Source: Gonocerus acuteangulatus
Taxonomy: Eukaryota; Arthropoda; Insecta; Hemiptera; Coreidae
Length of the DNA stretch: 64,000 nt
NCBI GenBank assembly: GCA_946811695.1
Contig: OX328125.1
Location: 39,382,336-39,446,335, forward strand
Direction of reading: 5' to 3'
Every line of letters starts with the position of its first letter. Position 1 is the stretch's first letter. The notes beneath the pieces were generated by a model, which saw only the letters and a program-made list of their open reading frames with translations, was not told where the DNA came from and made no database searches. Below are positions 24,301-37,259 of this stretch, one piece after another. A program made the translations under genes and the position numbers.

Positions 24301-25536
24301 ACGGCCATAGCCACGTTGAGTGCACCGGTTCCCGTAGATCACCGAAGTTAAGCAACGTCGGGCGTGGTCAGTACCTGAATGGGTGACCGACCACGTGCTG
24401 TTGGCACTAGAAAATGGTGGCAACCTGTAGATAGCCCGGCGCTAATGGCCAAGATGTAGATGCGCCGTTAAAAAAAAAATTATAAAAAAATATCGAAGAA
24501 GTCCTATGTCAAACTTACAATTTTATGAACATGTTTTTCTGCAGAGGTTGTTGTTCGGAGTCTTCCTTCATATCCATTTAATTTTAGTTTTAAATTAAAT
24601 CAAGAATTATCACTATGTTCACGGCGCCTAAAACAAATATTTCTTTTCGAATATAAAACGTGGACTATATTGGAAAAAAATATATAGCCACATGATTTAA
24701 ATTTTGTGAATTATAAATTTCAAAATGCTTTGCACGTGCCCAACGTCGTGGATTCGATTCCCATTAGGAGTGTAGGCATTTCTTTCGAAAAAAGAAATAG
24801 GATCAGCCCTATTCTGTCTAGAAAAGGGTGTCAATCTGCGTCAAAACCGTCTCAAAAAATCGTTGTCATGTATAAGTGTAGGTTGAAATTTAAATAAAAT
24901 AATATCTTTCGAAATTTAAAATAAGGCTGATAGCCATGGGAGTTAAGGCCTTAACACTCCCTAAACATTCTCTAAATGTTTCAAATCTGTGGATGCCTCT
25001 TCAGTAGCCAATAAATAAACATGCATCCTAGTAGATGAACCTTGCGTAGGTGCAAGGTTCATCTACTAGGATATCGACAGACTGCCAAAAATTCAGAATT
25101 TTGTAAATTAGGATTAATAGGGGGATATATAGTGGAGTAAAGATTGGTAGAAAATGGAATATTAAGAGTAAAACTGAAAAATCAGGATATTGTTAGTTTT
25201 ATAAAAGCAGGTAGGCTCTGATGGACAGGACATATTGTGAGAATGAATGAAGAGGGGTTGCAGAAGTGGAGACTGGACGTGGCAAAAATGAGAAAAATAG
25301 GTAGGCAGGGAAACCGCTTGAAAGATGAGATAGAAAGAGATGCTCCTAAACTGGGAGCAAAATATTGGAGGAATGCTGTAGGCCGCAAAGACTTGAGAGT
25401 CGGAGAGTATGTAGGTACGAAAATAGATTGCCACAATCTGAAATCGTTATTTTGAACAACCTCCTGGATGAATGAATTGAACTACTCATTCTAGAGCTTT
25501 ATGTTACCTCCAATAAGGAATTATTTTGAAATGCAT
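15210..25536 (-). CDS. Unrecognised small protein (~85 residues), three exons, head-to-head with METTL1
   Basis: Three minus-strand exons (25508-25536, 22678-22804, 15210-15311) join in matching phases (2, then 0) to an open frame of 85 codons plus TAA. The product starts MHFKIIPYWREKM, contains PSMDPKNRRPFMST and CRDELRIAKKENLSVRKAAL, and ends LIRMGLGFISTHP. It is highly charged and probably helical, with no membrane segment or signal peptide, and I do not recognise the family. Splice sites are GTAACA, GTGAGT and matching AG acceptors. A minus-strand AATAAA lies at 15200-15205, five bases past the stop. The start codon at 25534-25536 is 61 bp from the divergent METTL1 start. The second intron contains the I-type LINE. 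The first exon rests only on phase and splice agreement; the other two are stronger. Confidence 0.58.
15480..15509 (-). other. LINE 3'-end hairpin, shared with SINEs
   Basis: Near the LINE 3' end the minus strand reads GGCGTTAATGACC ... GACACGCC, folding as GGCGT (15505-15509) with ACGCC (15480-15484). The SINE tails at 8386, 24450 and 3984 carry the same loop start TAATG(A/G)CC but the stem GGCGC/GCGC(C). The base pair has changed on both sides, so the stem is preserved. Confidence 0.7.
15897..19597 (-). pseudogene. LINE ORF2: endonuclease, reverse transcriptase, RNase H (two lesions)
   Basis: ORF2 would nick target DNA and reverse-transcribe the element. The apurinic-type endonuclease occupies 19597 to about 18900 (IIQWNVNG, QESRLK, LLGDYNSHNPLW, SHIDLSLA, SSDHFPI). 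The reverse transcriptase follows (PQGSVLSPLLF, FADD). The RNase H domain shows the catalytic pattern YTDGS, SAELLAI, FSDSISS and GNEQADKAA. A C-terminal CRTCG...HILTEC zinc knuckle closes the protein. Two lesions are visible: a frameshift in a T-rich run near 18160, and a single in-frame TGA at 17913-17915 after FRRGRST. The rest of the frame is open, so the copy is probably recently dead. Confidence 0.9.
19778..21070 (-). CDS. LINE ORF1 protein (gag-like, zinc knuckles), 430 aa, intact
   Basis: This is the RNA-binding ORF1 of the I-type LINE, expected to coat the element RNA in a cytoplasmic particle. The start at 21070 begins MEVSNSPDPKPPDPG. Mid-protein there are CCHC-type knuckles in the stretches CYKCFEYRHGVKSC, CGKCGLHHPSVDEKNNC and CKHCTGPHPAWATSC. 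They are followed by a predicted coiled coil (METLTNKINYLEEKINQI) and a Ser/Gly-rich C-terminus. The frame is uninterrupted. Its stop lies 180 bp before the ORF2 start, so ORF2 would need reinitiation or internal entry. Confidence 0.88.
   Translation of the reverse strand: MEVSNSPDPKPPDPGFNFELPRGKWCKKFIVMSIAPNSENKNFKSFSPFKLSRFIKSYAPQTKIKFLRSGIILLEVSLEKDYINLKNIRSYENYPINFSLHRSLNYSKGIITAEELLSCSEEELLEELAPHNVVHLRRIYKTVNGEKKATPSLIITFDRTELPRRIQNDFLSIRVIPYIRPLMCYKCFEYRHGVKSCRSPTEICGKCGLHHPSVDEKNNCATFKCKHCTGPHPAWATSCSVFKKETKIEEIRVTQKVTYSQAERLLGPGFSPFPAPPTQQPTEPCTSYAQIAYTFPSPSTSNEIVMEQFQRMASLMETLTNKINYLEEKINQISTNNEYQTENSEIKISSAHLPPQNSYENSKMSKQSLAPNKQTDGGTATGRGKSSTSAKRERPSSQGSNNSTLGSNSSFGSGADSKPLPPKIKNINKI
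21540..22660. other. Unclassified repetitive remnants
   Basis: This stretch includes a decayed S1-type SINE body (about 22190-22320: CCTATCCTGGCAAGAAAATG). It also has two similar patches, CAGCCCCCCCCC-GAAATTT, at about 22361 and 22519. No coding exon was seen here apart from the one at 22678. Confidence 0.4.
22678..22804 (-). CDS. Unrecognised small protein, central exon
   Basis: This exon is one base plus 42 open codons between acceptor ACATACAG and donor GTGAGT. It encodes EKMITQLDDIQPSMDPKNRR, PFMSTMITCRDEL and RIAKKENLS. No stop is present in this frame, and both splice phases match the neighbouring exons. Confidence 0.62.
22830..23780. other. Moderately GC-richer sequence of unknown origin
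   Basis: The stretch is compositionally distinct from its AT-rich surroundings but holds no long ORF. It is interrupted at 23787 by the hAT MITE, so it is older than that insertion. It may be a decayed transposon. Confidence 0.3.
23787..24076. mobile_element. hAT-like MITE, 290 bp, with 8-bp target duplication
   Basis: The element starts CAGGGCCGCCACAT (23787-23800) and ends ATGTGGCGGCCCTG (24063-24076). Both sides carry the exact 8-bp duplication ACTGGAGT (23779-23786 and 24077-24084), the hAT hallmark. The ends are very GC-rich (GGGCCCGGGACC) and the middle is AT-rich and non-coding. Confidence 0.88.
24140..24290 (+). mobile_element. Divergent S1-type SINE
   Basis: TCGGGGGATCGATGTCC (degenerate B box), GGCTTTTCTTTCGAAAG and a TTTAAATAAATA tail follow the S1 SINE layout. 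The 5S SINE inserted into its tail at 24298. Confidence 0.5.
24298..24487 (+). mobile_element. 5S rRNA-derived SINE with LINE-type 3' tail
   Basis: The head (about 24298-24407) is clearly 5S rRNA-like: TGAGTGCACCGGTTC, GATCACCGAAGTTAAGCAAC, GTCGGGCGTGG and AGTACCTGAATGGGTGACC. It therefore keeps the internal A box, intermediate element and C box used by RNA polymerase III. The tail is CCCGGCGCTAATGGCC ... GATGCGCCGTTAAAAA. Exact target duplications AAATATCGAAGAAG lie at 24284-24297 and 24488-24501. The tail and duplications show it is a retrotransposed SINE and not an rRNA gene. Confidence 0.92.
24720..24897 (+). mobile_element. tRNA-derived SINE (S1-related)
   Basis: GTGGATTCGATTCCCATTAG carries the B box. 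AGAAAAGGGTGTCAATCTGC and the TTTAAATAAAATAA tail follow the S1 plan with noticeable divergence. Confidence 0.65.
24970..25008 (-). ncRNA. Hammerhead-like motif, degraded copy
   Basis: On the minus strand it reads CTGAAGA, G, GCATC / CACA / GATTT, GAAAC and ATTTAGAG. The core heptamer and GAAAC are intact, but stem II is only partly paired and the ACATGT palindrome is mutated to ACATTT. Confidence 0.4.
25025..25072. repeat. Perfect 21-bp hairpin next to a hammerhead-like motif
   Basis: ATCCTAGTAGATGAACCTTG+C (25025-25045) and its exact complement (25052-25072) flank a 6-base loop GTAGGT. It lies about 16 bp from the hammerhead-like motif at 24970 and may belong to the same element. Confidence 0.8.
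25150..25455 (+). mobile_element. LINE reverse-transcriptase 3' fragment
   Basis: The translation IVSFIKAGRL, stop, WTGHIVRMNE, DEIERDAPKLGAKYWRNAVG resembles the C-terminal part of RTE-like reverse transcriptases (...RLRWxGHxxRM..., RPRxxWxDxI). It has a premature stop and no upstream RT core, so it is 5'-truncated and dead. Confidence 0.5.
25508..25536 (-). CDS. Unrecognised small protein, candidate first exon
   Basis: ATGCATTTCAAAATAATTCC is followed by a phase-2 donor (AG|GTAACA). The nine codons read MHFKIIPYW, and the split codon completes Arg with the next exon. The choice rests on the ATG, the donor and exact phase agreement. Confidence 0.45.
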
Positions 25537-25597
25537 GTATTTGTTTTCATGATTCCTAAAGGTTGACTATCAATTAATAATTTATCACAAAGGAAAT
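25537..25597. promoter_or_regulatory. Putative bidirectional promoter/5' leader between METTL1 and the small gene
   Basis: Only 61 bp separate the METTL1 ATG (25598) from the candidate ATG of the divergent gene (25536). Transcription starts are not visible. The core promoters of the two genes must overlap each other or each other's first exon if both starts are right. Confidence 0.35.
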
Positions 25598-30227
<4,630 letters not shown>

Positions 30228-31290
30228 TTTTTTTTTTCATTTGTTTTAAACTGCCAATCACACTTTTAAACAAATAATAAATATATATTTTTTGTTATTT
30301 TATTGTTAATGTTCTAAAACCTGTTTTGACTTTACAATAACTGAAGAACAGATTTTTTAGATGTAGGCGAGTTCTTTATTTTAGTGGTGGCAATCCACAG
30401 AAAGGCAGGACCTCAATATAATTTTTTTAGAGTGCATCCTCAATAGCCCAAAGGAGTAGGCGAATCCTGCTCCTGGGATTGTGAGCTGATATATAAACTT
30501 GGTGTCTTTAGCATATGAAGGCTATAAGCACCTCCCAGGGCATATTCTAGCATTTTAGATTATAACATGCTTATTATAGGGAATATACTAACAAAAGGTT
30601 TTAAAAAAATCCGTTACATCGACCATAAGGGGCCCTATCAACCCGATCTACCATCATGAATTCCTGGGCTATAGCCGTCCCCCCCCCCCTGGCTCAGGGG
30701 AATCATGATTGTGTCCGGGAGCAGCATGGATTCATACTCCGTTGGTAAGATTTATACTGATAGATATAGAATTAAAATTAAGTAAAGAAACAAAACGAAA
30801 TAGTTGCTGGTCTTGTGACCAGCAAACTCGGAGCAGCATTTTCCTCCATAACTTGAAAAAAGAAGATATTGTGAAGCCTGCATAGGATAAAAGAAAAACA
30901 CAGACAAAATATTGCCAAGCTTGCAATCTGGGGCTTATTCCCCTACCCTGGAGGTAATAATAACAAGTAAATTATCAATGAAAGGAGCCCTATTCAAACA
31001 AAGCCCTCAGAGTAAATATAAGGTTTAATGACATCGAATTGCCATCCATTCTTAAAATTCTTAAGCTTTAGCTAATTTTATCATCATGTGGCTATCTACT
31101 TCTCACAACTCTTTATATGTATCTATTAGATTATATAAGATAATCTTTCAATGGGCCCATACCTGAAAGTGGTTAAGTGCAAGACTCATGAATCTGGACA
31201 TCGTACTCTCAGCCGACACAAAGCGCAGTAAATTGTAAGTATAAACCACTTTTGATCAAATATATGGTTTCATGAAATTCAAGTGACATT
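30228..31290. other. METTL1 3' UTR and intergenic sequence
   Basis: AATAAA at 30276-30281 should end METTL1. The remainder contains a C-run (30681-30690) and no gene that I can support. Confidence 0.45.
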
Positions 31291-31296
31291 TATTAA

Positions 31297-31528
31297 CCCT
31301 TACGCTGCTATGGACTGATATATCAGTCCGGTGGTTGCAGTGCCCCTGGTGCTACAGACTATATATGTTTGGCTTCTTTTGCGCTTGGCTGCTACGAGCT
31401 ATTATATCCGTCCTGCTACCGTTATCTGTAGGCTGTTTATAGAAGCTGAAGTGTCCTTCAAAGCCGATAGGGGACATAGGATTTCACTTTTGTCACTTTA
31501 GCTTCCCTCCCTTTACGCAGCATAAAGG
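31297..31528. mobile_element. piggyBac-like MITE, 232 bp, TTAA target
   Basis: CCCTTACGCTGC at the left and GCAGCATAAAGG at the right form imperfect inverted ends flanked by TTAA (31293-31296 and 31529-31532). A subterminal palindrome GGACTGATATATCAGTCC lies near the left end. Confidence 0.7.
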
Positions 31529-31539
31529 TTAAAAATTTC

Positions 31540-34020
31540 ATAATATATTTAAAGTCATAAATTGATGTAAAATGAAGGAAAAAAGGATATGGGTGATGAT
31601 AGTTATAAAGGACTCTGGTGTATTTAACAATTCATATATTTACACAAATAAATAATTTATACATACCACTTTATAAATTTTTAATGAATAGTTAACTTCT
31701 GAAGAAGGCAAATTTACTTACATTGAATACGTGTATGATATGTAAATGTATGTGTATGAGTGTGTATTTTGTGTATATTGACTGTGTAATGTAGAATATA
31801 TACATAAATATCTGAGTGTAATACATACATACTTAGAATAGTTGAGATTATATAATATTTGACTTTTTCTATTATTTTTTTTTCAACTTTTTGTTATTTT
31901 ATATGAAAGACAGCAACTTATAAAAATTGGCACACAAACAGTCAACAATGTATATAGGACAATGATTGTGAAGAAGATAATTATTTATGCTACTCTATAT
32001 CTTACTAGCTATTGGTTTTTAATTAGCTAGTAGGTGGTATAAACATATTGAAAACTCAAGGTCAAATCTTCAAAAACTTAGCAACTGGATGTTACAAGCA
32101 AACTAAAGATCTAGCCTGATAAAAGTTCCTCTATTCATATCTGAGGTAAATCCCTACAGCAGCAAAATATATTACAAATCAGTCAACCATTTTCTCGACG
32201 TCGCTAAGATATGACAGTTCTTTTTGTCCCCACCATAAAGGTTTTTAAAATATGTGGCTTCAGGAAGTTAGTAACCTGACATTTTGAAGAAATCAACTAG
32301 AGAATCTTACAATGATCGGTGTAAAAGAAATAGAGATATTGATAGTGCATTACAATGATTATATACATATAAAATTTATGAGAAAGAAAATTGGTCTCCT
32401 TATGCAATAATATTTAAGAACTGTAAGCATAAGTTAAGCAATATTTTATTGTTCCTATTAGCATAAATAAATTTAAATTACAAATCTTATTTAATTAAAA
32501 ATTGTGAAAAATAGAGTGAGTAAATACTTGTTCTCATTTATAAGCTTAAAAATATTTAATTTTTTCAAATAATTATAAAGATAAAAATACGAATCCAGTT
32601 GCATTTCTTTAACTACTAGAGGGAAAGAGACTGTCAATAGTTTGTACATCGGAATGCACAATATAGCTTACAAATTTCATTTAAAATACATTTGTCAACG
32701 ATATCTTAAAACAAATTTAACTATAATACTTCAGCTAAAGAGAAAACCAGTTAACAACAAAAATAAAAGGACATCTATGCTGGGCTATGGTTGTTTTATA
32801 CAAATATATTCATAAATAGTTATAAACCAAACCCACATGTATTACATGTCCGTTATCACAGAAAATATAATAATACGTACATTTAAAAACAACACAGTAA
32901 ACAAGATAGTGAGTATATACAATTACAGACAGATAACTGCTTACATTAAAACAGGTGAGGTTTTGTACATTATAAATACAAGTTTTAAACTAATCTGTTT
33001 TACGTTTTAAAAAATCTAATCACAGGTTGAATATATAATCAAAAGTACCAAAACTACTATGCTATTTCAAAATCTGCATTAATGAAGTGTATCACTAGAA
33101 ATAAATTACAAGACAAGTCTTATTTTAAACAAATACATGCACTTAGGTGCAGTCCTCTTAAGCACTTGATGGCAATTTGAATACATATTATTTCAATGCA
33201 AAAATGTCAATTTACTACACAAATCTGAAGCAATATTCAAACTTAAATAATTAGAATGGAATGACTAGGGGATTTAAATATTACTTCCTTGCATCAAAAT
33301 GCCACCAACAAGCCAGAAAAAAAATGTTTGGTAGCACAAAATGTATAAAAAAAATATTTAAATAAATAATACATTAAATTAATAGTATGTAGTTATCTAC
33401 AGAATAAAAAAGTAAACAAAAATAGATTATAGAATAAAGCTCCCACATGTATATTTTAGGTACAGCATTAATTATTGCACACTAATATTGTTTGAGCTTA
33501 TATAATAAAACAGTGCATTAATAAGCAAATTAAAAGTTATAAACCGAATGATTATGAAGAGAAAATAATACAAGCACAAGAGTCTTGACTACCCAGAATC
33601 ACAATCAAAAAATAATGTAATGGCAAAATTTCAATTAGTTTTTCCATTTACTTTAATTCTTTAAACATTCATGTCCAGGGTCCAGGTTCTTTAAAAAAAA
33701 ATAAATAAAAAAGTCTCATTAGACAAAAATGGCAATACCTATTTTTTCAACAAAAATTCTTGATTTTTATATAATTCTTTCCAAGAATACACATAGTTTG
33801 GACCTGGTCAACAGATTCCAATCTCTCTGAGGCTCAATGAGTCATCATAACCCTAACCCTTTTCATGTATGCTTCTTTATAAGTGTGCATATACTCAAAT
33901 ATTTTTAAACAATTTATAAATATTTTGAGTAGACAATAGCCTTCATATACATTCTAAAACAGAATATATATATTTTAATTATTTGATGAAGTAATTGTTT
34001 AAACATATATGTATAAATCC
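31540..34020. other. AT-rich sequence, possibly KSR 3' UTR/intergenic
   Basis: No repeat family, coding exon or RNA gene is evident. It lies between the convergent METTL1 and KSR genes and may include a long KSR 3' UTR, but no decisive polyadenylation signal is visible. Confidence 0.35.
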
Positions 34021-34025
34021 CTTAA

Positions 34026-34928
34026 CCCTTTAAGGGGCAGATGGCCTAAGCCGTTGTAAGTTCAAAAATTTGTTTGCGGCACCGATTCTAGTAGCTTGTT
34101 GCTCTAATTGATATCCTGGGACTGTTAAAACTATTTACCACCCTTCCAACCCCTTGGCAGCCCATATAGCGGTACTTTAACGGCCTTTGTCGTCTTACGG
34201 CACCTAGCATACCCAAACTCGCTTCATCCTCTGAAGCGTTATCAGTGATTTCCTTCCACAAAAGCACATCTACCTTCAACAATGTACATAAAAAATACAT
34301 ATATCTATATGAAATACTATTGCTTGTTACTTTATCTTTCTAGAATATGTCGCTAGGATGTTATTGATAATTGTTTAGACGAAAGTATGGGTTTTGTGCT
34401 GTAGTGAGACAGGATATGCATTAAATATATATTTAATATTTTAACCGGGAAGAGCGAGAAACCACATCCTAATTTAGGCCTAGGAGAACAGATTTTTTTT
34501 ATCACAGTTTTTTATTTCCTTACTGCTTTATGTAATTATAAATGTCTCAAAGAGTAAAAATATTTCTTCGCAAATTTTAATTTGAGTAAACGGGCTAATG
34601 ATCAAATTTAATAGAAATTCAGAAAATAAGTAAGCAAAGAATCCAGAGGACAAGGCAACTAACACAGGTAAGAAATCCCACAATAAGTGTGAAAGATCGC
34701 GGCCCCAACGAGCGAAATGCCTAGACCTGTGTCATGCGGGTTTGCAATCAAGTACACATTACATAGACCCTTATAGTGCACAACCGGCTCAGGCCGTTTT
34801 TAAAAAAAAATGAAAGAGTTTGATTTTGCAATAAATGGGCTATTGGGTGTGTTTTAGCAACCACAAGGAATCATTTTTTTGCATGACTTGATTTTTCATT
34901 TTTTTTCTGATGATTGCGCCTTAAAGGG
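34026..34928. mobile_element. piggyBac-like non-autonomous element, 903 bp, TTAA target
   Basis: CCCTTTAAGGGGCAGA at the left and GCGCCTTAAAGGG at the right are inverted ends, flanked by TTAA at 34022-34025 and 34929-34932. Subterminal GGCCTAAGCCG and CGGCTCAGGCCG add to the symmetry. A 71-codon minus-strand ORF inside does not resemble a transposase. Confidence 0.82.
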
Positions 34929-34939
34929 TTAAGCCTCTA

Positions 34940-37100
34940 TTTCCCTGTGAGTGAAAATACAAAAAAAGTCAGGTAAGTAAAGCTTGGGTATCACCGTTCT
35001 AATAATATTAATTTCTCATAAATTAATGAAAAAGAATATATAATTATTACAAATAGTTCTAAAACTAATTTTTGAATCTTAAAATAGTATTTTTAAATAA
35101 TAAGGTTATTAAAAAGGCAAGAAAACAGAAATATATAGATACACGTCAAATTACTAAAATTCTGAGTAGTCAAAGAGGTTCTTAGTGTTGATTTAAAATT
35201 AACATAAACGTTAATTTTCATTATACAACCACTCATTATTATTATTTAAATATGAGGGCAATTTCAATCTTGAACCTATAATAAATACAATTAATTATAG
35301 TCTATGTTTTGTTCTACAAAAAGGAATAAGCTGCTTATGGATTTTTGTTAATTTAAATTTTAATATAAAAAAAAAAAAAAAAACATTATTTGATTTGTGT
35401 TCAAGATGTTATCCTTATCACCAAATAGTCAATTATGTAAATAAAATTAAAGTTAAATAAATATCTAAAATAATGAAAAAATATTTCGATTAAGGCAAGA
35501 GAGATGAATATCAAAGTACATGAAACGCAAAAAATTAGAAACAAGTTACTCTACATTAAATATATAGATATGCAATCCATTTAAATTATCTGAAGCAATC
35601 AACTTTTAAAATTATTATTGACATGTAAGAGACATATGCAACAAGTTACGTATAATGGGTAACTATAAAACATAGATCACTTCAATATCTATGAGAACTA
35701 GATTCAACAAGCACAGATAGTATGGCAGAAACATTTTGCAAAAAGAAAGGAATATGAAAATAGCAAAAAGAATAACTGGTAAAAGAAATATTGTACTTCA
35801 GCCATTTTTAATTCTAAAATATTACTCTTGGATTACGTAAAAAGAAAAAAAAAGACCCAAGAAATTGGTGTATTAATTTCATTAAAACTTACATGAAAAC
35901 CAAATAACAGCAATTAGCAAAAACTAATTGCACCAATAATTAAACTAAAAAAAATCATAGGTTAAAGAAAAATAGAAGTAATTACAAAAATTACACACAC
36001 GCATGTATAAAAGCACTTATTTATTTATTTTTTTCAGAAAAACATTCTGAGAAAACTAGTCATTACTTCCAATGTTTACAATCATTAACATTTAGTTTGA
36101 CAAAGAACAAATTAAATAAAAATAAGCCTTTATCAGGAATAAGTATTATCTAAATAATGACACAAAATTGTTTTCAGTACCAAGATATCTGAATAATATG
36201 ACATTTATTAATGGAAAAATCACACTGCTCAACTTTCATTAATATTTGCAACTCGAATAAAAAACAAATAATTTTTTTAGTAAATTTTCAAGAAACATGT
36301 TTATTAACTGCCCTGACCAAACAAGAATTCTCTTTATGAAGATTATTAAGCAAAGTTTTTGTAATCTGATTTTTTTTTAAAGCTGAATTGTAGAATTTCT
36401 TGATGGAAAGGATAAAGGAAAGTCTTATCTATAAAACATTATTAACTATAAGCAAAAAGAAGATTAAATGATTGTTTATGGGTGGTAAAATGGATAGTAT
36501 CACACATAAAAATCATCGATTATAAAATATAAAACCCAAATTGTTGAATTTGATTGCTATTCAGATGGGTAATGATTAATATAAGTGGTTTAAAAGACAT
36601 AATTTCTGCCAAATTATAAATCCTTTTAGATTAATTTCTTGATATAGAATATCATCTTTTTTTTTTTTTTTAGATAAAATCATTAATTCGAGAAAAACAT
36701 AAACTTATTATGCTTTTAATAAGGAACCCGAGATATCATTTTTGAATTCCAAGTAAATTAAATGAACTGCCATAATATCTATTCCTCACCTAATAACAGT
36801 TGCCTTAAATCAATATTTAACAATAAATTACTTAAAAATCAAAAACTAAGTAAATTACTCTTTTCTTTTGCTCCTGTGACTAAAACTCATTTGAGGATAA
36901 ATCTGCTATCTGTGTAAGAGCAGATCCTGAAAAATTGAAAATATTAAGTTAAAGAGACTAGAAATGTATTAAAAAGAAATAATTTGGAGGCAGGAAACGT
37001 ATTAGACTCAAATATTTATAACTAGTGTCAAAAAAGTTTTTGTTTTTTTTTCAAATACCTGGGTATCTGTTGAACTAATCACAGATACTCAAAAAAAGAG
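34940..37100. other. AT-rich sequence downstream of KSR
   Basis: This is probably KSR 3' UTR plus flanking DNA. I see only homopolymer runs and no coding or RNA gene. Confidence 0.35.
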
Positions 37101-37106
37101 GTGCCT

Positions 37107-37259
37107 TCAGAAAACAGATTCAGCCGAACGAGAGAGATGAATAGGATGAGAAGGGCTTCGAGCTAAACGCTTCTTCGGTAGTTTTTCCAGTGTTTTATGG
37201 AGGCGAACAAAATCTGGCCTCTCACCAGACCTAAATGACCAGCACATCATCAAAATGTC
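37107..37259 (-). CDS. ksr: KSR terminal exon (kinase C-lobe end, stop)
   Basis: This exon has 50 codons plus TGA and acceptor [31 protein letters not shown] and [11 protein letters not shown] match the KSR C-lobe (DILLFCW...RPTF...LEKLPKR). A Ser/His-rich tail ends SAESVF. Confidence 0.94.
   Translation of the reverse strand, partial: DILMMCWSFRSGERPDFVRLHKTLEKLPKKRLARSPSHPIHLSRSAESVF

Noticed and set aside
24298..24407. Possible functional 5S rRNA gene
   Set aside because: It is followed by a SINE tail and flanked by target duplications, so it is a retroelement head.
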